A stretch of 64,000 nucleotides of DNA from JBAJNN01 sp036881905. GTDB taxonomy: Bacteria > Pseudomonadota > Alphaproteobacteria > Rhizobiales > Im1. The stretch is from the NCBI GenBank assembly GCA_036881905.1, contig JBAJNN010000005.1, positions 19,098 through 83,097 on the forward strand. The letters are read 5' to 3'. Position 1 is the stretch's first letter. Each line of letters starts with the position of its first letter. Below, piece by piece: positions 31,752 to 39,366 of the stretch. The translations under genes were made by a program, and so were the position numbers. The notes under the pieces are model-generated. The model was not told where the DNA came from, ran no database searches, and saw only the letters and a list, made by a program, of their open reading frames with translations.

Positions 31752-32572
31752 ATCGTCAGTTTCGCCCGTTCGCTAAGATCGGCGGGCGTCATCGTATAAA
31801 GCGTGTCGAGGAAGGCGGTGGCGAACTGTCCGGGACCGCGAGCGCCATCCGCGGCAATTTCACCAGAGACGGCCACGGTGAGCAGAGCCGAGGCGGTCGC
31901 CTCGGCGGCATCGTCGCCAACCGCCAGAAAGGCGGCGACGACCGCACTTAAGGCACAGCCGAGCGCAGTGACCCGCGCCATGATGGCGTCGCCATTGGCG
32001 ATGGCGACCAGGCGGGTCCCGTCGGTGACGTAATCGGTTTGGCCGGTCACGCCGACCACCGCCCCGGTCTTGCCGGCGAGGCGACGCGCGGCCTCGATGG
32101 CGTCGGCCGATGAGAGGGTGGAGTCGACGCCGCGCCCGGCGTGATCGTTCTGGCCGCCAAGGCTGGCGATTTCCGAGGCATTGCCTCTAATCGCCGCCGG
32201 CCCCTCCATCATGAGATCACGGGCAAGACCGGTGCGATAGGCCAGAGCGCCGACGCCGACCGGATCGAGAACCCACGGCCTTTCGGCCTGCCGCGCCGAG
32301 CGGACGGCAAGGCGCATGGCGGCCACCGTCAGCGGCGTGAACGTGCCCAGATTGACGAGCATGGCGCCGGCGACCCCGGCAAACGGACCAGCCTCTTCGG
32401 TATTATCGACCATGGCCGGAGAAGCGCCGAGCGCAAGCAGCACATTGGCGGTGAAATTGGCGGCCACGACATTGGTGATGCAGTGGATCAGAGGCGATTT
32501 TGCCCGCAGATTTTCGAGCAATGCGCCGACCCGATCCGCGCTTGCGATTGCGACGGATGTGTTTTTGTGCAT
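31748..32572 (-). CDS. thiM: Hydroxyethylthiazole kinase
   Basis: Phosphorylates the thiazole alcohol salvaged from thiamine breakdown. 274 aa. The motif CITNVVAANFTANVLLALGA and PWVLDPVGVGALAYR, then RGNASEIASL, identify ThiM. With thiE and thiD it makes a salvage-only set; thiC, thiG and thiS are not in the window. No TPP riboswitch was recognisable in the 130 bases upstream. Confidence 0.95.
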   Translation of the reverse strand: MHKNTSVAIASADRVGALLENLRAKSPLIHCITNVVAANFTANVLLALGASPAMVDNTEEAGPFAGVAGAMLVNLGTFTPLTVAAMRLAVRSARQAERPWVLDPVGVGALAYRTGLARDLMMEGPAAIRGNASEIASLGGQNDHAGRGVDSTLSSADAIEAARRLAGKTGAVVGVTGQTDYVTDGTRLVAIANGDAIMARVTALGCALSAVVAAFLAVGDDAAEATASALLTVAVSGEIAADGARGPGQFATAFLDTLYTMTPADLSERAKLTI

Positions 32573-32704
32573 GTGACAGGCTCCTTGGAATTGCGGCGGC
32601 CTTGCCCGAACGGGTGCGGCGCGGCTATTGAAAAGTGACTTTGATCGCGGCGATGCTTTATGAGACGACCAAAACCGGCAGGCAGGCTCGCAAAATCGTT
32701 CGCC

Positions 32705-32947
32705 CTAGACTTGTGATGTCGCGCACATGCCAACCGGACGCGACTCATGCGGTTTCAGGGCGGGATTATAGCGATATAATGTCGAACAATAGGGGCAGAC
32801 GATCTCATGATCGTCGCCCATATCGAGATAGATATGCGGATGGTCGTGAGGCGGGGAAGCCCCTATACACTCGAATTTTTTCCCACCGATTTCAATGAGC
32901 CCCGTGCCGGCGTCATTGAAAAATTTCGCAACGACTCCATCAGCCAT
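32705..32947 (-). CDS. Zinc-finger domain-containing protein (CHCC type)
   Basis: 80 aa. The pattern C-x7-H...C-x2-C (ECIGASPPHDHPHIYLDMG, then EIVCPYCSTLYRYN) matches the zf-CHCC domain found in the NDUFS6 complex I subunit and its alphaproteobacterial relatives. Likely a small zinc protein. Divergent from the T6SS operon with 363 bases between starts. Confidence 0.82.
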   Translation of the reverse strand: MADGVVAKFFNDAGTGLIEIGGKKFECIGASPPHDHPHIYLDMGDDHEIVCPYCSTLYRYNPALKPHESRPVGMCATSQV

Positions 32948-33085
32948 GCTTGTCTATACCCTGATGTTATGGTAGGAACAGCAACTCGAACCTCGTAGCA
33001 TATCAGTTGACGTTATGCAAAGCTCCAAAGTCAGAGTTTGCTCCCGATCGGTCCCCTCTTATCAGGTTCCGAGGCAATTTGGCCG

Positions 33086-33108
33086 GTTGTTACAACTCTT
33101 GGTTGTAA
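33086..33108. promoter_or_regulatory. Overlapping inverted repeats GTTGTTACAAC and TTACAACTCTTGGTTGTAA
   Basis: Between the zinc-finger gene and tssB. GTTGTTACAAC is palindromic around one base, and TTACAAC (33090-33096) pairs perfectly with GTTGTAA (33102-33108) over a 5-base spacer. Three ACAAC/GTTGT half-sites in 23 bases suggest a dimeric regulator site. The regulator is unknown. Confidence 0.4.
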
Positions 33109-33111
33109 AAT

Positions 33112-33150
33112 TGTCAATGAAATGTCATTTCCATGTCATAATCCTGTCAT
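33112..33150 (+). promoter_or_regulatory. Tandem Pho-box-like repeats upstream of the T6SS operon
   Basis: TGTCAA at 33112 and TGTCAT at 33123, 33134 and 33145 are spaced exactly 11 bases apart. The last pair reads TGTCATAATCCTGTCAT, matching the PhoB box (two CTGTCAT half-sites with a 4-base linker). Four half-sites make two adjacent boxes. Located 161 bases upstream of tssB and about 165 from the divergent zinc-finger gene; either or both could be controlled. A clear -10 was not picked out. Confidence 0.65.
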
Positions 33151-33310
33151 AATTATTCCCCAAGCTTATCCATCATAAACTATTTGGTCATTGAAAATGA
33201 CGGTTTGCTTTTAAGGTATCTCGCGGCCGCCGGGTTTCGAGGTCGGTTTGCCCACTGTTTTCGAAGCCACCATCATGGGGGCCGACAGGTTTGCTTATTG
33301 AGGATGAGAT

Positions 33311-33811
33311 ATGACCAAGCAAGGATCGGTCGCTCCCAAGGAGCGCGTCAATATCGTATACAAGCCGGCGACCGGTGACGCCCGGGAGGAGAAGGAGCTT
33401 CCCTTCAAGCTCGTCGTCATGGGCGATTTTACCCACAGCGATGATGAGCGCATGGTTGAGGATCGCGATCCGGTCAGTATCGACAAGGACAATTTCGACG
33501 ATGTTCTGAAAGCCCAGAATCTGCGCCTCAAAATCAGCGTCAAGGATAAATTGTCCGGTCAAAAGGATGACGAACTCGGCGTTGATCTTGCCTTTGAGAG
33601 CATGGCCGATTTCTCTCCCGACCGGATCGTCCGGCAAGTCCCACAACTTAAGAAATTGCTTCAATTGCGAGAGTCTCTGAAAGCGCTCAAAAGCCCACTT
33701 TCCAATATTCCCGAGTTTCGCAAAAAGATCCAGGCGCAAATTCAAGATCCCGATATTCGCGAAAAGCTGCTTGAGGAGTTGGGCGTCGGTGATGATGACG
33801 GTGACAAGTAG
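33311..33811 (+). CDS. tssB: T6SS sheath small subunit TssB (VipA)
   Basis: 166 aa. With TssC it forms the contractile sheath. The motif RVNIVYKPATGDAREEKELP and FKLVVMGDFT are typical, as is the later DFSPDRIVRQVPQLKKLLQL followed by RESLKALKSPLSNIPEFR. First gene of the plus-strand T6SS cluster. Confidence 0.96.
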   Translation: MTKQGSVAPKERVNIVYKPATGDAREEKELPFKLVVMGDFTHSDDERMVEDRDPVSIDKDNFDDVLKAQNLRLKISVKDKLSGQKDDELGVDLAFESMADFSPDRIVRQVPQLKKLLQLRESLKALKSPLSNIPEFRKKIQAQIQDPDIREKLLEELGVGDDDGDK

Positions 33812-33894
33812 ACCGACCGGGACCCCTGATGCCGGCGGGTTGCCGTCTTGCATGCGAAACGGATATGGCGACGTGACAAATGGAGATGTTGAAA

Positions 33895-35391
33895 ATGGCT
33901 GAGGAGACAATAGGGGCCGCTCTGCAATCGCCGGAAGTCGAAACCTCCGATCAAGAGAAAGTGACATTACTCGATGCGATTGTCGAGGAGACGTCGCTGC
34001 GCCCCGATGATGATGGCTTCGCGGTTGCCAGGGCCGGTCTTCGGACTCTGATGCGCGAGCTGGTTCGGCCCGAACGCGACGGCGCCAAGGTCAACGGGCT
34101 TCTGGTCGATGAGTTGATTGCCGATCTCGACGCCCAGGTCTCGGCGCAGATGGATGAGATTTTGCACGACAAACAGTTCCAGACGCTGGAATCGTCTTGG
34201 CGTGCTCTTAAATTTCTGGTTGAGCGCACCGATTTCCGCGAAAATATCAAAATCGAGATTATGAATGTCGGCAAGGAAGACTTGCTTGAGGATTTTGAAG
34301 ATGCTCCGGAGCTGACCAAGTCAGGCTTGTACAAGCAGATTTACACTGCCGAATATGGCCAGTTCGGCGGTCAGCCCGTCGGCGCGTTGATCGCGAATTA
34401 TGATTTTGGTCCCGGGTCGCGCGATGTCAAGCTCTTGACCCATGTCGCCGGTGTTGCGGCCATGGCCCATACGCCGTTTATTTCGGCGCTCGCCCCCGAA
34501 TTTCTGGGTCTTTCCGAATGGGCGGGCCTGACCAATCTGAAAGATTTGAGTTCGATTTTCGAACAGCCGCGATATGCGAAATGGCGATCCTTCCGTGAAA
34601 GCGAAGATTCGCGTTACGTGGCCTTGGCCATGCCGAAATTCCTTTTGCGCCTGCCCTATGGGCAAGAGACCAATCCGACCAAGACGTTTAACTATAGCGA
34701 AACCGTATCTGACGGGGTGGAGCATTTTTGCTGGGGGAACGCCGCTTTTGCGCTTGCCTCCAGGCTGACCGACAGTTTCGCCAAATATCGCTGGTGCGCC
34801 AATATCATCGGCCCGCAAGGCGGCGGCGCGGTGGAGGATTTGCCCCTCCATCATTTCACGGCGACCGGCAGTGCTCAAACCAAGATTCCAACCCAGGTTC
34901 TGGTCTCCGAGCGACGTGAATATGAACTGTCCGAAGAGGGTTTTATCGCCTTGACCGTACGTAAGGGCAGCGACAATGCGGCGTTTTTCTCCGCCAATTC
35001 CTGCCAGAAAGCCAAAACCTTCCCCGATACGCCGGAAGGCCGCGAAGCCCAGACCAATTTTCGGCTGTCGACGCAGCTGCCCTATATGCTGATCATGAAT
35101 CGTCTGGCCCACTACATAAAAATTATCCAGCGCGAAAATATCGGCACTTCAAAGGAGCGTGGCGATCTGGAAGACGAGCTCAACAAATGGGTGTCGCAAT
35201 ATGTGACCGAGATGGACAACCCCGAACCGAGCGTACGCTCGCGCCGGCCGCTGCGCGCGGCGAATATCGCCATCAGCGATGAGGACGGCAATCCCGGTTG
35301 GTATCAAGTCGAACTGAAGGCCCGCCCTCATTTCAAATATATGGGCGCCTCCTTTACCCTGTCGCTCGTCGGCAGGCTCGATAAGGACTGA
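33895..35391 (+). CDS. tssC: T6SS sheath large subunit TssC (VipB)
   Basis: 498 aa from ATG 33895, with GGAG 9 bases upstream; an in-frame ATG at 33880 would add five residues. Conserved blocks: FQTLESSWRALKFLVERTDF, EYGQFGGQPVGALIANYDFG, FISALAPEFLG, RLPYG and the C-terminal PGWYQVELKARPHFKYMGAS. Normal length for the family. Followed by a hairpin before hcp. Confidence 0.96.
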   Translation: MAEETIGAALQSPEVETSDQEKVTLLDAIVEETSLRPDDDGFAVARAGLRTLMRELVRPERDGAKVNGLLVDELIADLDAQVSAQMDEILHDKQFQTLESSWRALKFLVERTDFRENIKIEIMNVGKEDLLEDFEDAPELTKSGLYKQIYTAEYGQFGGQPVGALIANYDFGPGSRDVKLLTHVAGVAAMAHTPFISALAPEFLGLSEWAGLTNLKDLSSIFEQPRYAKWRSFRESEDSRYVALAMPKFLLRLPYGQETNPTKTFNYSETVSDGVEHFCWGNAAFALASRLTDSFAKYRWCANIIGPQGGGAVEDLPLHHFTATGSAQTKIPTQVLVSERREYELSEEGFIALTVRKGSDNAAFFSANSCQKAKTFPDTPEGREAQTNFRLSTQLPYMLIMNRLAHYIKIIQRENIGTSKERGDLEDELNKWVSQYVTEMDNPEPSVRSRRPLRAANIAISDEDGNPGWYQVELKARPHFKYMGASFTLSLVGRLDKD

Positions 35392-35402
35392 CCGGTCAAC
35401 CA

Positions 35403-35437
35403 GGCGGCATTCGGTATTATCCACTGAAAATGCCGCC
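35403..35437 (+). terminator. Hairpin with T-rich tail between tssC and hcp
   Basis: GGCGGCATT (35403-35411) pairs with AATGCCGCC (35429-35437), a 9-bp stem with a 17-base loop, and ATTTTGTG follows. Likely a partial terminator or RNA-processing site that sets Hcp level apart from the sheath genes; the effect is inferred. Confidence 0.5.
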
Positions 35438-35481
35438 ATTTTGTGTGAATATTGTGCATTCTTCAAGAGAGAGAAAGTTCC

Positions 35482-35964
35482 ATGGCTCTTACATCCTACA
35501 TGTCTATCACAGGTGCTTCGCAAGGTGATATCAAGGGCGATTGCCCGCAAGCCGGAGACAAGAAGGATAAAATTCTTGTTTTCTCCATCGACCACAGTGT
35601 CGGAAGACCCAAAGACGCTCATACCGGCCTTCCGACCGGTCAGTGCGTCCATCAGCCTTTCACCATCGTCAAGGTCAAGGACAATGCCTCGCCGAAGCTG
35701 TTTCAGGCCACCTGCGAGGGCGAGCATCTGACGGTCGAATTGACTCTCTACCGAATCGATCCGAAAGGTCAGGAACAGAATTATTACAAGGTCAAGCTGG
35801 AAGGCGCGACTATCGTTAATATGCGCGAGTATAGTCCGCTGTCCTTTGACCCAGACAGCAAGCCCTATCACGATATGGAAGAGGTCAGTTTCGCCTATTC
35901 TGACATTACCTGGACCTACACGGACGGGAATATCGAGTTCACACGTCGGTGGGAGGACAGCTGA
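35482..35964 (+). CDS. hcp: T6SS inner tube protein Hcp (TssD)
   Basis: 160 aa from MALTSYMSITGASQGDIKGD. Hcp1 fold signatures: the N-terminal strand, FSIDHSVGRPKDAHTGLPTG, HQPFTIVKVKDNASPKLFQA, and the C-terminal EVSFAYSDITWTYTDGNIEF. Forms the hexameric tube. The ATG at 35482 has AGAGAGAGAAAG upstream. Flanked on both sides by stable hairpins, consistent with a separately stabilised, abundant transcript. Confidence 0.96.
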   Translation: MALTSYMSITGASQGDIKGDCPQAGDKKDKILVFSIDHSVGRPKDAHTGLPTGQCVHQPFTIVKVKDNASPKLFQATCEGEHLTVELTLYRIDPKGQEQNYYKVKLEGATIVNMREYSPLSFDPDSKPYHDMEEVSFAYSDITWTYTDGNIEFTRRWEDS

Positions 35965-35991
35965 CTCTGCCTGGCATAGTGGCAACTCGGT

Positions 35992-36018
35992 GAGGCCGGC
36001 CCGTTTCAGGCCGGCCTC
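35992..36018 (+). terminator. Strong hairpin downstream of hcp
   Basis: A perfect 10-bp GC-rich stem, GAGGCCGGCC and GGCCGGCCTC, with a 7-base loop (CGTTTCA). No T tract follows, so it is more likely a transcript-stabilising 3' stem or a pause site than a full intrinsic terminator. tssE starts 93 bases later. Confidence 0.5.
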
Positions 36019-36110
36019 GCAGCCCTTGAACGTGACGGACGCTGACGCCGAACGCGGCGGGTTTCCATGCCCCTGATTTGTCAAACCCTCGCGGGAGGGG
36101 GGCTCTGGCT

Positions 36111-36524
36111 ATGAGAGAGCGGTTGTTGGAACGCATACGCAAAGCGGAAAACTGTCCCGAATTGAGAATGCGCCCTGACGGGGAAGCCGTCAAACGATCG
36201 ATTGTTTCCTACATCAGCAAAATTTTCAATTCCAGCCAGGGGAACACGCTGATTGCCGAAGAGTTTGGCGTGCCGGATTTCTCAGGTTTGAACTCCATGG
36301 GACAGTTGGATGCGATTCGCTCTTTGGAAGCAATTCTTGAGGAGACGATCAGAAAATTCGAACCGCGTCTGGATGCCATCGAGATTGCCCATATCCCAAC
36401 CAAAAGGATAAGAACGACGCTTCGTTTCACCATCAAGGCTCTTGTCATGATCGATTCCGCCCCCCTGCCCTTGGCCTTCCTGACCATTGTGAATGCCAAT
36501 GGACATATAGCCGTTAAAGGCTGA
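36111..36524 (+). CDS. tssE: T6SS baseplate protein TssE
   Basis: 137 aa from ATG 36111, preceded by a strong GGGAGGGGGG. gp25-like lysozyme-fold baseplate subunit: SIVSYISKIFNSSQGNTLIA, EFGVPDF, and EETIRKFEPRLDAIEI. Six bases before tssF. Confidence 0.92.
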   Translation: MRERLLERIRKAENCPELRMRPDGEAVKRSIVSYISKIFNSSQGNTLIAEEFGVPDFSGLNSMGQLDAIRSLEAILEETIRKFEPRLDAIEIAHIPTKRIRTTLRFTIKALVMIDSAPLPLAFLTIVNANGHIAVKG

Positions 36525-36529
36525 GTGAT

Positions 36530-38272
36530 GTGTTTAAAGAGTATTACGAAAAGGAGATTCATGCCTTAAGGGAACTCACCGTTGAGTTTTCCCGTGCGCA
36601 TCCGGCATTGGCCCCGATGCTGACCGGGGCCGGCACCGACCCCGATGTCGAGCGTTTGCTTGAGGGGACGGCTTTTTTGTCGGCCATGGTCAATCAGCGT
36701 CTCGATGACGAATTTCCTGAAGTGATCTATGGTTTGATGCAGTTGATCCTGCCGCATTATCTGGCGCCGAGGCCATCGAGCGTCATTATGCGCTTCAAAC
36801 CGGCGAAAACATTGCGTGAGCGTCTTCTGGTGCCGAAGGGAACGCAGATCGATTCCATCGAGGTTGAGGGAGTAAGGTGCACTTTCGAGACAGCTTGGGA
36901 TGTGGAGTTGCATCCGATCGGGATTGCCGATGTCAAACCCGATTGCACGGTCGGTGAGCCGGGTTTTGTCCGCATCGGGTTCGATATTGGCGGCGGCGGC
37001 CTTGAAAACTGGCGCGGCGAGGGGTTAAGGCTTTACATGGCCGGGCCTTACGGACAAGCCTCCAATCGTCTGAAATTCCTGCTTGAGACTGTGAGCCATA
37101 TCCGGTTGCGCGATGGCCTTGGCAACTCAGCCATTCTCGACCGCGGCGCCTTGCACCATAATTGTTTTGATGAAAAACACAGGCTTATAACGCCTTGCGG
37201 CGCGTCGTTTCCGGGCTATCAACTTTTGCAGGAGTATTTCATCCTGCCGGAAAAGTTTCTATTCCTTGATGTGGCGGGGCTTAAGCAGGCTTTGTCCGAT
37301 TTTGGCGGTTCGAGGCTCGAGGTTGAGTTTGTCATTGACGCGAGCGCCGCCCGGATCCCGGATTTCGACCTTAATTCATTTGTGCTGTTTGCCTGTCCGG
37401 CGATCAATCTGTTCGATCATCCCGCCGAACCGATATCGCTTGATCACCGCATGCCGGAATACCGGGTTCGCCCGCTCGACAATGCCCAAGAGGCGCTGGT
37501 GATCCATTCGCTCAAGCGCGTGAGCGGCGCGCTTCAGGGCCGGGCTGAGACCCGGGAATACCAACCTTTCGGCCAACTCAACTTAAGCGCCCGTTTCACC
37601 CCGACCTATTTCGTAAACACACGACCCTCGCGGCTGAAGCAGGATATGGAGACCTGGATCTCGGTCGCCTATTCGCGAGGAGAAGAAAAAGCTATAAGCG
37701 AACCGGTTCGCGAAATTCTCTCGGTTGATTTGCGCTGTTGCAATGGCGAAAGAGCGGAGATGCTGCGCTATGGAGATATTTCGCGCGCAACCGATTCCTC
37801 GCCGCCGCTAGCCCGTTTTGAAAACATTACACTGCCAAGCGCCTATGTCCACCCCCCGGACTCGCAAGATATTCTGTGGCGATTATTATCGCATCTTCAT
37901 CTCAACCTTCTAGCGATTGCCGATGCGGGAAAGCTCAAGGCCCTGATCGGGCTTTATGTTTTTGCCGGCTTAAGTGACCGGAGCAAGGTTTTGGCGAATG
38001 TCAAACGGGTTGAAGCGGTTCAGGAATTGTCGGTCGAACCGTCAATTCATATGCACCAGGGTGGATTGCTGAAAGGGCTGGCGATCGATCTTCAGGCGGT
38101 GGGAAACGGCTTTTCCAGCCCAGGGGATTTTTATCTGTTTGGCGTCATTATGGATCATTTTCTGGCCGGTTATGCGGCGATGAACACCTTCACCAAGCTG
38201 ACATTGACCGAACTGGGAAGCAAGGAGCGTTTCGAATGGCCGATTCGACTGGGAAGCCGCCAGCTCCTTTGA
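36530..38272 (+). CDS. tssF: T6SS baseplate protein TssF
   Basis: 580 aa with GTG start. N-terminus MFKEYYEKEIHALRELTVEF, then FSRAHPALAPMLTGAGTDPD and VERLLEGTAFLSAMVNQRLD are the TssF signature; MQLILPHYLAPRPSS follows. Part of the TssEFGK baseplate wedge. Overlaps tssG by 37 bases. Confidence 0.94.
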   Translation: MFKEYYEKEIHALRELTVEFSRAHPALAPMLTGAGTDPDVERLLEGTAFLSAMVNQRLDDEFPEVIYGLMQLILPHYLAPRPSSVIMRFKPAKTLRERLLVPKGTQIDSIEVEGVRCTFETAWDVELHPIGIADVKPDCTVGEPGFVRIGFDIGGGGLENWRGEGLRLYMAGPYGQASNRLKFLLETVSHIRLRDGLGNSAILDRGALHHNCFDEKHRLITPCGASFPGYQLLQEYFILPEKFLFLDVAGLKQALSDFGGSRLEVEFVIDASAARIPDFDLNSFVLFACPAINLFDHPAEPISLDHRMPEYRVRPLDNAQEALVIHSLKRVSGALQGRAETREYQPFGQLNLSARFTPTYFVNTRPSRLKQDMETWISVAYSRGEEKAISEPVREILSVDLRCCNGERAEMLRYGDISRATDSSPPLARFENITLPSAYVHPPDSQDILWRLLSHLHLNLLAIADAGKLKALIGLYVFAGLSDRSKVLANVKRVEAVQELSVEPSIHMHQGGLLKGLAIDLQAVGNGFSSPGDFYLFGVIMDHFLAGYAAMNTFTKLTLTELGSKERFEWPIRLGSRQLL

Positions 38273-39366
38273 CGCTGGATGTGCTTGAGAACAGCAAACT
38301 CTATTCTTTTGTCCAGGCGATACGCATTCTGGCATTGCGCCATCGTGAGCCCGGCGAAACGCTCGATCGGTTCCTGGGTCGTATGATCCGTATCAGGCCG
38401 GAATTGTCATTGGCGTTTCCCGCAACCGATTTGGTGGATATTCGCCATGTCGCCGACGATACTCACGGGCGACATGCGCCGGAGATGGATGTCGTCGCCG
38501 CGGACGGCGTGGATACAAGGATTCATTATCCCGACGAGACAACACCCGATCAGAATGGATGCTACCACATCACGGCGACTTTTCTGGGGCTTTACGGGTC
38601 TTCCTCGCCCCTGCCGGCTTTCTACACCGAAGAGCTGATTGAAGATGTCAATGAGGAGCGTTTCGTTACAAGCGATTTCATCAACATTGTGAACAGCCGG
38701 TTTTACACCCATTTCTACCGGGCTTGCGTCAAATACCGGCCGATGCTGCAAGCCATCGAACATGAAGACGGCAAAACACGTCTGGTTTTCGATGCTCTCT
38801 ACGGCTTTGGCGATCAAAGACTGATCGAACAGGACAGTGTTCTGCCGCAATTGCAACGCTTTTCGGGGGTGTTGATGCAAATGCCGCGTTCGGCGTCGGG
38901 GTTGCAAACCATATTGCGCGAAACGGCCGGTCATGACGACATTTTTGTCGAGCAGTGTGCTCACAAAATATGTGATATTCCGATTGACGCCCGTTGCCGC
39001 TTGGGACAATCCAACCACGGTTTGGGTGACAATAGCTGGCTTGGCCGCGAATATCCCGACCGCAACGGCCATTTTTCCATCCATATCCGCAATCTGAGCG
39101 CGGGGCTTTTGCACGCTCTTTTGCCCGAAGGCGGCGGGCTTCTGCAAAGTTTGAGCACGGTCGCGCGCTATTATGTCAGCGCCGCCTTGAGTTTTGATTT
39201 TCTGTTCGCCATGGCCGGAACGGCCATAAGACCCTTCAGGCTTGGCGAAACGAATTGGGGGCGACTCGGTGTCAGCAGTTGGTTGTTTTCGCAACGATCC
39301 TTTGAATGCGCGCATTACCGGGTATCCGGCGATCTGATGGCGCAAAAACCGGGCCTTGGCCGATGA
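38236..39366 (+). CDS. tssG: T6SS baseplate protein TssG
   Basis: 376 aa, MADSTGKPPAPLTLDVLENS. TssG features: FVQAIRILALRHREPGETLD, ATFLGLYGSSSPLPAFYTEE and the C-terminal GRLGVSSWLFSQRSFECAHY. Its stop overlaps the clpV start (ATGATGGAG), suggesting coupled translation. Confidence 0.93.
   Translation: MADSTGKPPAPLTLDVLENSKLYSFVQAIRILALRHREPGETLDRFLGRMIRIRPELSLAFPATDLVDIRHVADDTHGRHAPEMDVVAADGVDTRIHYPDETTPDQNGCYHITATFLGLYGSSSPLPAFYTEELIEDVNEERFVTSDFINIVNSRFYTHFYRACVKYRPMLQAIEHEDGKTRLVFDALYGFGDQRLIEQDSVLPQLQRFSGVLMQMPRSASGLQTILRETAGHDDIFVEQCAHKICDIPIDARCRLGQSNHGLGDNSWLGREYPDRNGHFSIHIRNLSAGLLHALLPEGGGLLQSLSTVARYYVSAALSFDFLFAMAGTAIRPFRLGETNWGRLGVSSWLFSQRSFECAHYRVSGDLMAQKPGLGR

Noticed and set aside
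32573..32704. Possible TPP riboswitch upstream of thiM
   Set aside because: The conserved CUGAGA and ACCUGAUCUGGAUAAUGCC-type elements are not present on the transcribed strand.
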